From: Flavobacterium aquicola
GTDB taxonomy: Bacteria; Bacteroidota; Bacteroidia; Flavobacteriales; Flavobacteriaceae
Assembly: GCF_003385115.1 (NCBI RefSeq)
Contig: NZ_QUNI01000003.1
Coordinates: 372,001-436,000 of the forward strand
Reading direction: 5' to 3'
Length of the DNA stretch: 64,000 nt
Shown: positions 25,685-34,271 of the stretch, piece after piece
Layout of the letters: every line of letters starts with the position of its first letter
Numbering within the stretch: the stretch's first letter is position 1
The notes under the pieces: generated by a model
What the model was told of the DNA's origin: nothing
The model's input: the letters and a program-made list of their open reading frames with translations, nothing else
Database searches by the model: none
Translations under genes and position numbers: made by a program

Positions 25685-27283
25685 ATGCAAAAAATTATGT
25701 TGTTTACAATAATAACGATAGTTGCCTTAGCGACTAAATTAAGTGCCCAGGAGAAAGGCAGCTATAAACATGTTTTGGACTGGAGTTATTGGCAGTCTGA
25801 GTCACCAAAATATGAGATGAATCTTGAAAAAAATCCTGAATCCAGTGATCAAAACATTTTTACAATTAAATCAGTTCAAAGTAAAATTAATGGTTTTGGA
25901 ACTCTTATGAAAACCGCCAAAACTGATTTGTATACGGGGAAAACTGTAAAAATGTCTGGTTATGTCAAAAGTGATGATGTGAAATCTTGGGCTGGACTTT
26001 GGATGAGGGTTGATTATTATGATGCTCGTGTGCTTGCTTTCGATAACATGCAAAACAGGCCCATAAAAGGATTCACTGATTGGACAAAATATGAAATTGT
26101 TTTATTTGTGCCAAAGGAAGCAACATCAATTTCTTATGGTGTTTTATTAGATGGAACTGGTAAGGTTGGGTTTAAAGATGTAAAACTTGAAGTGGTTGAT
26201 GATAATGTTCCTGAAACTGGTTCGAATAAAGGGAGGGAGCACAAAGTAATTTCATTTGAAACAAAAGCAAAAGCAATTGGCGATCAAATTAAAAAGATCT
26301 CTGACGATGAAAAAAAAGCGTTAAAAATTGATATTGAAGGTTTAGACGAACAAGTTGCAAATGGTTCTATTTCTAAAGAAAGAGCAGATGAGTTAAAATT
26401 AAAAAAAGCTCAAGAACATGCAGCTAATATTGACATTAAAATAGCTGTTGAAGAAGAAAAATTAAATCAATTAGTTCAAGATAAGGTTGATGGAAAAGTT
26501 GAGGAGGAAAATACAAAAAAAAGAGGAGGTACAAGTATCATAATTGGTGGTAGTAATGATTCTATTGCCCTGAATGGAACAGAAATTAATCTTACATCGA
26601 TGAAGGTGTATCATGGACAAAAGGATAAAGAAAATCGCCAATCTAAAAGAACGACTTCACAATTTGTGTTTGCGTTTGGAGCAAATAACTTAGTAACCGA
26701 TAAGCAAGTTGCCAACTCCGATTTTAAATATTTGAAATCTCATTTTTATGAGTGGGGATTTACTTTTAACACTAGAATTTTGAAAGAAGATAATTTACTG
26801 CATTTTAAATATGGGATGTCATTGATGTATAATAATCTAAGAGCAACAGATGATCGTTATTTTGAAAAAAATGGAGCACAGACTAATTTAGTTACAAGTG
26901 CTGTACATTTGGACGAATCCAGATTTAGAAATGTATATATAATGGCACCTCTGCATTTAGAGTTTGATTTTACTAAAAAGGAAATCCGTGATAATGCTAA
27001 TTATTTTAGAACACACGAGAGTGTGAGAGTTGGATTGGGCGGTTATGCAGGTTTTAGAGTGAAATCCAAGCAGATTCTTTGTTTTGATGATGCCAGCGGA
27101 AATGACGTGGAGCAAAAAACAAAAGGTAATTTTAATGTAAATGATTTTAATTACGGTTTGAGTACTTATGTCGGTTATAAAGCAACAAGTATTTATTTAA
27201 AATATGATTTACAGCCTTTATTTGAAAACAATGCTGTTGATCAAAACAATATTTCATTGGGACTTCGTTTCGATTTTAATTAA
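25685..27283 (+). CDS. Exported protein: jelly-roll-like module, coiled coil and outer-membrane barrel
   Basis: A 532-residue protein. Residues 1-22 are a signal peptide (ending LSAQ). Residues about 25-175 form a module with GFGTLMKTAKTDLYTGK, KMSGYVKSDDVKSWAGLW and FDNMQNRPIKGFTDWTKY; from memory this carbohydrate-binding-like sandwich also occurs attached to bacterial transcription regulators. Residues 185-285 are charged and predicted coiled coil. Residues about 320-532 alternate aromatic strands and end LGLRFDFN, typical of a beta-barrel. Third gene of the sigma/anti-sigma module and probably its output or sensor. No function can be assigned. Confidence 0.65.
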   Translation: MQKIMLFTIITIVALATKLSAQEKGSYKHVLDWSYWQSESPKYEMNLEKNPESSDQNIFTIKSVQSKINGFGTLMKTAKTDLYTGKTVKMSGYVKSDDVKSWAGLWMRVDYYDARVLAFDNMQNRPIKGFTDWTKYEIVLFVPKEATSISYGVLLDGTGKVGFKDVKLEVVDDNVPETGSNKGREHKVISFETKAKAIGDQIKKISDDEKKALKIDIEGLDEQVANGSISKERADELKLKKAQEHAANIDIKIAVEEEKLNQLVQDKVDGKVEEENTKKRGGTSIIIGGSNDSIALNGTEINLTSMKVYHGQKDKENRQSKRTTSQFVFAFGANNLVTDKQVANSDFKYLKSHFYEWGFTFNTRILKEDNLLHFKYGMSLMYNNLRATDDRYFEKNGAQTNLVTSAVHLDESRFRNVYIMAPLHLEFDFTKKEIRDNANYFRTHESVRVGLGGYAGFRVKSKQILCFDDASGNDVEQKTKGNFNVNDFNYGLSTYVGYKATSIYLKYDLQPLFENNAVDQNNISLGLRFDFN

Positions 27284-27361
27284 AAAAGTTTTAGTTAGTT
27301 TTTTTTAAGGACCCTTTCAGTTTCAAACTCTGGAAGGGTTACTATTTTAAAAAAGATAGTA

Positions 27362-27393
27362 ACTTAGCGACTTAATAACTTAGCAGCTTAGAA
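27362..27393 (+). repeat. Four tandem degenerate octamers upstream of dnaG
   Basis: ACTTAGCG, ACTTAATA, ACTTAGCA, GCTTAGAA in direct succession, ending five bases before the TTG start of dnaG. Same word family as in the terminator at 13568-13591. Confidence 0.7.
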
Positions 27394-27398
27394 ATAAA

Positions 27399-29375
27399 TT
27401 GATATCACAATCCACAATAGACACAGTTTTTGAAACCGCTCGAGTAGAGGAGGTTATTGGAGATTTTGTGCAGTTAAAAAGAGCAGGAAGTAATTTTAAG
27501 GGGCTGAGTCCGTTCTCGGATGAACGCTCTCCATCGTTTATGGTGTCGCCTGCCAAAGGGATTTGGAAAGATTTTAGTTCTGGAAAAGGAGGCAATTCTG
27601 TTGCTTTTTTGATGGAACATTCTCATTTTACCTATCCGGAAGCTATACGGTATTTGGCAAAAAAATACAATATCGAAATTGAGGAAACGGAGCAGACTGA
27701 TGCAGAAAAAGCAAATACAGATGTTCGTGAAAGTATGTATCTGGTTTCTGAATTTGCGAAAGATTATTTTCATAATACACTTTTGCATTCCGAAGAAGGA
27801 AAGGCTATAGGGTATTCTTATTTCAAGGAAAGAGGTTTTACAGCTGAAACGATAAAGAAATTTGCACTTGGATATTCTCCCGAAACTTGGGATGCTTTTA
27901 CGAAAGAAGCATTGGGGAAAGGCTATAAAATGGAATTTCTGGAAAGCACCGGATTAACAATCGCCAGAGAAGATCGTCCTTTTGACAGATTTAAGGGCAG
28001 AGTGATGTTTCCTATTCAGAGTATGTCGGGAAGAGTGCTTGGTTTTGGCGGTCGAATTTTAACTAATGATAAAAAAGCGGCTAAATATTTGAACTCACCC
28101 GAAAGTGATATTTACCATAAAAGTAAAGTGCTTTACGGTATTTATCAGGCGAAACAATCTATAGCAAAATTAAATAATTGCTTTTTGGTTGAAGGATATA
28201 CGGATGTAATTCAGTTTAATCAAAGTGGTGTTGAAAATGTTGTTGCATCTTCTGGAACAGCTCTTACGCCAGACCAAATTCGATTAATTAATAGATTGAC
28301 CAAAAATATTACGGTTCTATTTGATGGAGATGCTGCTGGACTTCGTGCTTCTATTCGTGGAATTGATTTAATTCTCGAAGAAGGAATGAATGTTAAAGTA
28401 TGCAGCTTTCCTGATGGAGAAGATCCGGACAGTTTTGCAAGAAAAAATTCTTATGAAGATTTAGTAGCGTATTTAGATGAAAATGCTAAAGATTTCATTC
28501 AGTTCAAAGCTTCTCTTTTGATGAATGATGCAAAAAACGATCCGATTAAGAAAGCAGATTTGATTCGTGATATGGTTGCCAGTATTGCGAAAATACCAGA
28601 CAGGATTCAGCGCGAAATTTATATTCAGGAATGTTCTCGAATAATGGATATTTCCGAGCAGGTTCTGACAAGTACTTTGGCACAGCTGGTTCAAAAAGAT
28701 GTTGCCGAAGTAGGGAAAAAAGCAAAACAGGAACAAAAAGCTTTTGAAGTTGTAAAAAATGAAGCCCCCGTTCAAGCTGCAAAAGTGGATGTTTTGTACC
28801 GCTTGGAGCGAAAAATTATTGAAATTCTTTTGTTGTATGGAAATAAAACGGAAGAATTTGAAGATGTCTTTTTAAGAACAAATGAATCCGGTGAAATTGA
28901 AACTGTAACCGAGATGAAAGAATATAAGGTTTACCAGAGGATTTATCTGAGTCTGCAGGAAGATGAGGTAGAACTTGCAAATCCTTTGTTCCGCGATATT
29001 TTTAATGACTTAATTCAATATTTTCTGCAGAATGAAAATTTGGAATTTGAAAAATATCTGATGCAGTTAAATTCCGATTTTGCTCAGGAAGTGACCGATA
29101 TTTTAATGGAAGATGAAAGATTGGTACTCCATAACTGGATAGGGCAGAATATTATTCCAAAGACTAAAAATGAGACTATTAGTCAATATGTGTCAGAAAC
29201 TATTTTGACAATGCGCTGGTATCTGGTAGATAAAATTATAGATGAATTAAAAAACTCTGTATCAAATGAACCAGGTTCAGATAATACAGAGTCAATGTCA
29301 ATGGCGATGGATTACTACAAACTAATTAATTCGTTTTCAAAAAAATTAGGAAGAGTAATGTCACGCTACAGTTAA
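27399..29375 (+). CDS. dnaG: DNA primase DnaG, zinc ligands absent
   Basis: A 658-residue primase that lays RNA primers at the replication fork. The start is TTG at 27399; it is the only start that keeps the conserved beginning ISQSTIDTVFETARVEEVIG. The N-terminal CHC2 domain is present (residues 30-90) but its four usual zinc ligands are replaced: Ser37, Ser40, Asp58 and Ser61 in GLSPFSDERSPSF and IWKDFSSGKGGN. The Toprim catalytic residues are intact: Glu265 (EGYTDVI) and Asp309/Asp311 (DGDAAG). The C-terminal helicase-binding part (about 430-658) is divergent. Convergent with the NarL regulator, overlapping by 4 nt. Confidence 0.92.
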   Translation: MISQSTIDTVFETARVEEVIGDFVQLKRAGSNFKGLSPFSDERSPSFMVSPAKGIWKDFSSGKGGNSVAFLMEHSHFTYPEAIRYLAKKYNIEIEETEQTDAEKANTDVRESMYLVSEFAKDYFHNTLLHSEEGKAIGYSYFKERGFTAETIKKFALGYSPETWDAFTKEALGKGYKMEFLESTGLTIAREDRPFDRFKGRVMFPIQSMSGRVLGFGGRILTNDKKAAKYLNSPESDIYHKSKVLYGIYQAKQSIAKLNNCFLVEGYTDVIQFNQSGVENVVASSGTALTPDQIRLINRLTKNITVLFDGDAAGLRASIRGIDLILEEGMNVKVCSFPDGEDPDSFARKNSYEDLVAYLDENAKDFIQFKASLLMNDAKNDPIKKADLIRDMVASIAKIPDRIQREIYIQECSRIMDISEQVLTSTLAQLVQKDVAEVGKKAKQEQKAFEVVKNEAPVQAAKVDVLYRLERKIIEILLLYGNKTEEFEDVFLRTNESGEIETVTEMKEYKVYQRIYLSLQEDEVELANPLFRDIFNDLIQYFLQNENLEFEKYLMQLNSDFAQEVTDILMEDERLVLHNWIGQNIIPKTKNETISQYVSETILTMRWYLVDKIIDELKNSVSNEPGSDNTESMSMAMDYYKLINSFSKKLGRVMSRYS

Positions 29376-30001
29376 ACGATTTCTAAAGTTTTAGCTTTAT
29401 TTACTAAATCTACTAGATTCGTAACGTTTAATTTAGTCAACAATCGTAGTTTGTAAGTACTGATTGTTTTTTCGTTAAGCGATAAGATTTCAGCGATTTC
29501 ATGGTTTTTCTTTCCATCGCTTAAATAACGCAATACTTCAACTTCACGATTGGAAAGTTTTCTGTACAAACGCTCGCTTTTGCTTTGTTTTGCAATCAAA
29601 GCAATGTTTTTCATAACGGCTTCATTCATGATGATTTTGCCTTGGTTCACTTTAATGATCGACTGACCCAAAGTTTCCAGCTTTTCAGTTTTGTGAACAA
29701 ATCCAGAAACTCCTGCTTTAATAGCATTTGGAGCGTAAATCTGTTCTGAAAGACCGCTGTAAAAAACGATTTTTGTTTTTGGAAAATTTTTCAAAACCGA
29801 TTTGATTTCGAAAATACTTGATAAGCCCTCAAGTTCTAGGTCCAATACAAGCACATCTATTTCTTTACTAAGAAGGATGTCTTTTACCATTGCAAAATTA
29901 CCTACATTGGCTACAATGGAGATTTCTGAATGGTCTTTGAAGTACGATTTTATTCCAAAATGTACTACAGGATAGTTATCTGCTAAACAAACTTTAATCA
30001 T
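29372..30001 (-). CDS. NarL/LuxR-family response regulator
   Basis: A 209-residue product from the ATG at 30001 (MIKVCLADNYPVVHFG); an upstream in-frame ATG at 30109 would add 36 residues overlapping nadE and is unlikely. The receiver domain has the acidic pocket near Asp8 and the phosphorylation site Asp54 (VLVLDLELEG), with Lys in FVHKTEK. The C terminus is a LuxR helix-turn-helix (LSNREVEVLRYLSDGKKNHEIAEILSL, residues about 145-205). No cognate kinase is adjacent. Flavobacterial relatives of this orphan type are common. Confidence 0.88.
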   Translation of the reverse strand: MIKVCLADNYPVVHFGIKSYFKDHSEISIVANVGNFAMVKDILLSKEIDVLVLDLELEGLSSIFEIKSVLKNFPKTKIVFYSGLSEQIYAPNAIKAGVSGFVHKTEKLETLGQSIIKVNQGKIIMNEAVMKNIALIAKQSKSERLYRKLSNREVEVLRYLSDGKKNHEIAEILSLNEKTISTYKLRLLTKLNVTNLVDLVNKAKTLEIV

Positions 30002-30090
30002 GGTATTTAGTTTTAGGATTGTTTTTGAATACAACAAATTTAAAAAAATATATCGATATAAGTCTGCTTTTTCGGACAAATTATTTTTTT

Positions 30091-30888
30091 TTAACAGTTT
30101 ATTATACAAACTGGTAGTGGATTCATTTTATGCTGGTTGTTTTTGTTAAGTTTTTTGTAAATTTCGTATACGGTTTTTTGACGTTCAGAGAATGTGTTAG
30201 TGTCTGTTTCTGAATCATTTACTTCCATTGCCCATTCTAATTCGTCATAACTTGCACCCAATTGATCTTCATCAGATCTCTCGTCACCAAATAATCCATC
30301 TGTTGGAGCAGCCGTTAATATAGAGTCAGGAATTTTCAAATAAGTCCCTAATTGATATACTTCAGACTTCATTAAATCAGCTATTGGACTCAAATCAACG
30401 CCACCATCTCCATATTTGGTATAGAAACCAACTCCAAAATCTTCTACTTTGTTTCCTGTCCCAGCAACTAATAAACCATGAATACCTGCAAAGTAGTATA
30501 AAGTGGTCATGCGCAAACGTGCGCGGGTATTAGCAAGAGATAAATTTACAGTAGCTTCATTGCTGGTTGTTGGAACTTCTTTTTTGAAAGTTTCAAAAAC
30601 CGAAGTTAAGTCGGCTACCGCATTAGTTACATTTGGGAATCTGTTTTTTAATTGCTCAATATGTTCTCTGGCTCTGGATACATGGCTGGGAGCTTGGTGA
30701 ATTGGCATTTCAACACATACAACTTTTAGGCCTGTCTGTGCACAGAGTGTTGAGGTTACTGCCGAATCTACACCGCCAGATATTCCTATAACAAATCCAT
30801 TAACCTTTGAATTTTCAGCATAATTTTTTAGCCATTCTACAATATGTGTATTTACTTTTTCGATTTGTAAGGTTCTTTTTTTAGTCAT
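30091..30888 (-). CDS. nadE: NH3-dependent NAD(+) synthetase
   Basis: A 265-residue enzyme converting deamido-NAD to NAD with ATP and ammonia. The PP-loop SGGVDSA (residues about 36-42) binds ATP; GTGNKVEDFGVGFYTKYGDGG and the P2 region DLMKSEVYQLGTYL are diagnostic. There is no glutaminase domain, so ammonia is the nitrogen donor. Length is standard. It lies upstream of the NarL regulator on the same strand and divergent from gldB. Confidence 0.92.
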   Translation of the reverse strand: MTKKRTLQIEKVNTHIVEWLKNYAENSKVNGFVIGISGGVDSAVTSTLCAQTGLKVVCVEMPIHQAPSHVSRAREHIEQLKNRFPNVTNAVADLTSVFETFKKEVPTTSNEATVNLSLANTRARLRMTTLYYFAGIHGLLVAGTGNKVEDFGVGFYTKYGDGGVDLSPIADLMKSEVYQLGTYLKIPDSILTAAPTDGLFGDERSDEDQLGASYDELEWAMEVNDSETDTNTFSERQKTVYEIYKKLNKNNQHKMNPLPVCIINC

Positions 30889-31088
30889 AATAGTTTAAGT
30901 TTTAAAAAAGAGGGATGTATATTTGCAAAAAAAATGAGTGCAGTGTTATCTAATTACTCTTTGGTAACAAATTTAAATAAAATAATAGAATTGAATAGAG
31001 GATGTTTGGTTTAGGTTGAAAAATCTTGTGAAGATTTGTGAATTATTCTCTAAATGTCTCTGAAAACTGATAATAAATAAAAATATAT

Positions 31089-32051
31089 ATGAAAATATTT
31101 CTCTTAACGATAGTTTGCAGTTTGCTTTTGATATCCTGTGACCAAAAGAGCAAAGTCGAAAAGGCTATCGAAGAAACACCAGTTAAAACTATTAAGGTAG
31201 AGCGTTTTGATAAGGAATTCTTTGAAACTTCTCCAAAAGATTTATCTAAATTAAAAAAGAAATATCCTTATTTTTTCTCACCGAACATTAGTGATACTGT
31301 TTGGGTGAATAAAATGAATGAGCCTATATGGAGAGAAGTATACGCTGAAGTTCAAAAAAAATATCCTTCAACTGGGGAAATCCAAAATGGTGTTGAAGCT
31401 TTGGTACAGCATATGAAATATTATTTTCCGAAAACCAAAACACCGAAAGTGATTACTTTAATTTCGGATATGAATTATTCAAATAAAGCCATTTATGCAG
31501 ATTCTTTGGTAATCATTTCATTAGAATTGTATTTGGGTGCAAACCATAAATTTTATACTTTTCCGAAATATATCAGGCAGAATTTTGAAGAAAGACAAAT
31601 GATGCCAGATTTGGTGAGTAGTTTCTCTACTGGTAAAATTGCGCCTCCTACTGAGAAAAACTTATTGTCACAAATGATTTATTTTGGTAAAGAGCTCTAT
31701 TTGAAAGATATTTTGCTTCCAGAATATACCGATGCTGAAAAAATGGGATATACTCCAGAGCAGATAGTTTGGTGTCAGGAAAATGAGAGCTATATTTGGC
31801 GTTATTTTATTGAAAAAGAAATGCTTTATAGTGATGAACAGAGACTTATTTCTCGATTTATTGATCCATCTCCGTTTTCTAAATTTTACTTAGAAATTGA
31901 TAATGATTCTCCAGGACGAGTAGGAGTATGGATTGGCTGGCAGATAGTACGGTCTTACATGGAAAATAATAATAATGTTAAGGTAGATGAGCTTTTGAAA
32001 CTTGATGCCAAAGAAATTTTTGAAAAATCAAAATACAAACCCAAGAAATAA
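31089..32051 (+). CDS. gldB: Gliding motility lipoprotein GldB
   Basis: A 320-residue lipoprotein (MKIFLLTIVCSLLLISC, lipidated Cys17) with the GldB family pattern: KVERFDKEFFE, YPYFFSP, ISDMNYSNKAIYADSLVIISLELYLG, PDLVSSFSTGKI, SPGRVGVWIGWQIVRSYM. In Flavobacterium johnsoniae GldB is needed for gliding and chitin use and acts with the type IX secretion machinery. Coupled to gldC by the TAATG overlap. A plus-strand TATATTTG at 30919-30926 in the 200-bp divergent region with nadE may be its -7 box, but the leader would be about 160 bases. Confidence 0.93.
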   Translation: MKIFLLTIVCSLLLISCDQKSKVEKAIEETPVKTIKVERFDKEFFETSPKDLSKLKKKYPYFFSPNISDTVWVNKMNEPIWREVYAEVQKKYPSTGEIQNGVEALVQHMKYYFPKTKTPKVITLISDMNYSNKAIYADSLVIISLELYLGANHKFYTFPKYIRQNFEERQMMPDLVSSFSTGKIAPPTEKNLLSQMIYFGKELYLKDILLPEYTDAEKMGYTPEQIVWCQENESYIWRYFIEKEMLYSDEQRLISRFIDPSPFSKFYLEIDNDSPGRVGVWIGWQIVRSYMENNNNVKVDELLKLDAKEIFEKSKYKPKK

Positions 32052-32386
32052 TGTCAAAAGATAATACCTCAGAAATTAAATTTTTAGTAGAATTAGATGA
32101 AAACCGCGTACCGGAAAAACTTTTCTGGACAGCCCAAGACGGCGGTATAGAGCTTTCAGAATCAAAAGCAATAATGCTTAATGTTTGGGATCACAAAGCC
32201 AAAGAAAGTATGCGAATTGATTTGTGGACAAAAGACATGCCTGTGGATGAAATGAAAATTTTCTTTCACCAAACGTTAGTGTCAATGGCTGAAACTTTTA
32301 AAAGAGCTACAAATGATGAAAAAATGTCGGATACAATGCTGGATTTCTGTGATTATTTTGCAGAAAAATTAGAATTGAAAAAGTAG
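32051..32386 (+). CDS. gldC: Gliding motility protein GldC
   Basis: A 111-residue soluble protein without a signal peptide, with the family pattern LVELDENRVPEKLFWTAQDGG and MLNVWDHKAKESMRIDLWTKDMP. GldC follows GldB in gliding flavobacteria and stimulates motility; its molecular role is not well defined. It shares one base with the gldB stop codon, so the two are co-translated. Confidence 0.92.
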   Translation: MSKDNTSEIKFLVELDENRVPEKLFWTAQDGGIELSESKAIMLNVWDHKAKESMRIDLWTKDMPVDEMKIFFHQTLVSMAETFKRATNDEKMSDTMLDFCDYFAEKLELKK

Positions 32387-32408
32387 TTTTCGAAATTTTT
32401 GGAAACAA

Positions 32409-32455
32409 AAAAAATCCCAAAACTGTCAAAAAAAATGCAGTTTTGGGATTTTTTA
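32409..32455. terminator. Bidirectional terminator between gldC and engB
   Basis: AATCCCAAAACTG (32413-32425) pairs perfectly with 32438-32450, flanked by A-rich and T-rich tracts on both sides, serving the convergent gldC and engB genes. Confidence 0.9.
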
Positions 32456-32472
32456 TATGTAATTAAACTTTT

Positions 32473-33093
32473 TTAGAACTCTGAATTGTTTTTAAAAACT
32501 TCCTGATTAACTTCGTCAATATAGTTTAGCAATTCTTCTTTTCCTATCGATTCTGTTGATGATGTTACAAAATATTGTGGCATTTCGGCCCAATTGTTGG
32601 CAAACATTTGTTTCTTGTAAGCAGCAATATGTGAGTCGATTTTTACTTTACTGATTTTATCAGCTTTGGTGAAAACAATGCAGAACGGGATTTCGCTTTC
32701 GCCCATATAGGACATAAACTCAACATCGATCGTCTGTGCTTCATGACGAATGTCAATTAGGACAAAAGCACAAACCAGCTGTTCTCTATTTTCGAAATAA
32801 TCAGTTATGAATTCCTGAAAAATTGATTTCGTTTTTTTAGAAACTTTAGCATATCCATAACCTGGCAGATCGACAAGAAACCAATTGCTGTTGATTAAAA
32901 AATGATTGATAAGCTGTGTTTTTCCAGGTCTTCCCGAAGTTTTTGCTAACTTCTTCTGGTTAGTCAGCATATTTATTAATGAAGACTTACCAACATTCGA
33001 TCTGCCGATAAAAGCATATTCAGGCAAAAAATCCTTTGGACATTTACTCACATCAGAGTTGCTGATAACGAATTCGGCTGTATTAATTTTCAT
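32473..33093 (-). CDS. engB: Ribosome-biogenesis GTPase EngB (YihA/YsxC)
   Basis: A 206-residue GTPase with P-loop GRSNVGKSS (residues 30-38), G3 DLPGYGYAK and G4 FTKADK. These motifs and the length are those of the EngB family, which assists late assembly of the 50S ribosomal subunit. The start ATG at 33093 gives the standard N terminus. It follows the alpha/beta hydrolase by 28 bp on the same strand. Confidence 0.93.
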   Translation of the reverse strand: MKINTAEFVISNSDVSKCPKDFLPEYAFIGRSNVGKSSLINMLTNQKKLAKTSGRPGKTQLINHFLINSNWFLVDLPGYGYAKVSKKTKSIFQEFITDYFENREQLVCAFVLIDIRHEAQTIDVEFMSYMGESEIPFCIVFTKADKISKVKIDSHIAAYKKQMFANNWAEMPQYFVTSSTESIGKEELLNYIDEVNQEVFKNNSEF

Positions 33094-33121
33094 GTTTTTG
33101 AGTATAAAATTCTCCGATCGA

Positions 33122-33895
33122 TTAGTGTTCTGCTAAATGAGTGTGAGTAAGCCAGTCTTCCAAATGTGCATTGAATTCTTCCGGCTGTTCCATCATAGCG
33201 GCATGTCCGCATTTGTCAATCCAGTATAAAGTCGAATTTGGTAATAATTTATGGAATTCCTCGGCTACATCCGGCGGTGTCACTTGGTCATTTTTCCCCC
33301 ATATAATACAAGTCTGTACATGCATTTTTGGTAAATCTTTGGCCATATTGTGACGAATTGCACTTTTGGCAATAGTCAGAGTCTTGATTAATTTTATACG
33401 GTCATTTACAGTTGCATATACTTCGTCGATAAGTTCTGGTGTTGCTATTTTTGGATCATAAAATACATCTTCGGCTTTTTTCTTAATGTATCCGTAGTCA
33501 CCTCTTTTTGGGTAACTGTCTCCCATAGCGCTTTCATAAAGTCCTGAACTTCCTGTGATAACTAGTCCGGATACTTTTTCAGGAAACATTTTAGTATGGT
33601 ACAATGCAATATGTCCTCCAAGTGAATTTCCTAAAAGGATTACTCTGTCTAATTTTTTGAACGTAATAAAGTTTTTTACATAGACTGCAAAGCTTTTTAC
33701 ATTTGTTTTTAATATGTTTTGTGTGTAAATAGGTAAATCGGGAATGATAATTCTGTATCCTTTATTAGAAAAATAATTGGCTACTGCATCAAAATTACTA
33801 AGTCCTCCCATTAAACCATGTAAGATAACAATCGGAATTCCTTCGCCTGCTTCGTAATATCCGTATTTGCCTTCTTTTTTGTAATATTTTTCCAT
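33122..33895 (-). CDS. Alpha/beta hydrolase
   Basis: A 257-residue cytosolic hydrolase. The oxyanion block is VILHGLMGG, the nucleophile elbow GNSLGG has Ser91, and the acid and histidine are in WGKNDQVTPP and DKCGHAAMMEQPEEF. The substrate cannot be inferred. It precedes engB, an association that I recall in flavobacterial genomes. Confidence 0.88.
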   Translation of the reverse strand: MEKYYKKEGKYGYYEAGEGIPIVILHGLMGGLSNFDAVANYFSNKGYRIIIPDLPIYTQNILKTNVKSFAVYVKNFITFKKLDRVILLGNSLGGHIALYHTKMFPEKVSGLVITGSSGLYESAMGDSYPKRGDYGYIKKKAEDVFYDPKIATPELIDEVYATVNDRIKLIKTLTIAKSAIRHNMAKDLPKMHVQTCIIWGKNDQVTPPDVAEEFHKLLPNSTLYWIDKCGHAAMMEQPEEFNAHLEDWLTHTHLAEH

Positions 33896-34180
33896 GTTTT
33901 AAATGACAATTTCAATTTGTTACAAATATATGGTTAAAAAAATTAAAAATAATTTTAGTGGCTTTTTTTTAACCTTTTATTCTTATGCATCTATCCTAAG
34001 GTGCGAATTCTTTTTTTTATTGCTTTTTTAACGGTTATCTGGTATTCTTTTTAATCTTTTAAGAGTATGCATTAATAATAAGGAATGGTTCCTTTTTAGT
34101 AAATCTCGCGCTTTCTTACAAAATCTCAATTTTACGGCTAACGTTCTGATAGTCTATAAACTAAGCGTTTTTGGTCAAAA

Positions 34181-34226
34181 GTGGTTAAACTTATTAACAA
34201 AGTGGTATATTGTGGTAAAATGTGGT
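34181..34226 (+). promoter_or_regulatory. Putative MraZ operator: four phased GTGGT boxes
   Basis: GTGGT occurs at 34181, 34202, 34212 and 34222; the steps are 21, 10 and 10 bases, so all boxes face the same side of the helix. MraZ in E. coli and Mycoplasma binds short G-rich direct repeats upstream of its own gene, and these boxes resemble the AAAGTG-type Mycoplasma site. Confidence 0.65.
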
Positions 34227-34237
34227 AAAATTTTATA

Positions 34238-34245
34238 TATTTTTG
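34238..34245 (+). promoter_or_regulatory. -7 element of the dcw operon promoter
   Basis: TATTTTTG, an exact TAnnTTTG, 26 bases before the TTG start of mraZ. The GTGGT boxes cover the -33 region, a position suited to repression. Confidence 0.6.
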
Positions 34246-34271
34246 CTTAATACAATTCAATACAAATTCAC

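Larger units (their letters stand above)
33896..34271. other. Intergenic regulatory region of the dcw cluster
   Basis: About 375 bases between the divergent hydrolase gene and mraZ. The right part holds the GTGGT operator and the promoter of mraZ. The left part shows nothing recognisable. Confidence 0.65.

Noticed and set aside
30002..30109. 36-residue N-terminal extension of the NarL regulator
   Set aside because: It overlaps the nadE 3' end and does not match receiver domains, which begin at the ATG at 30001.
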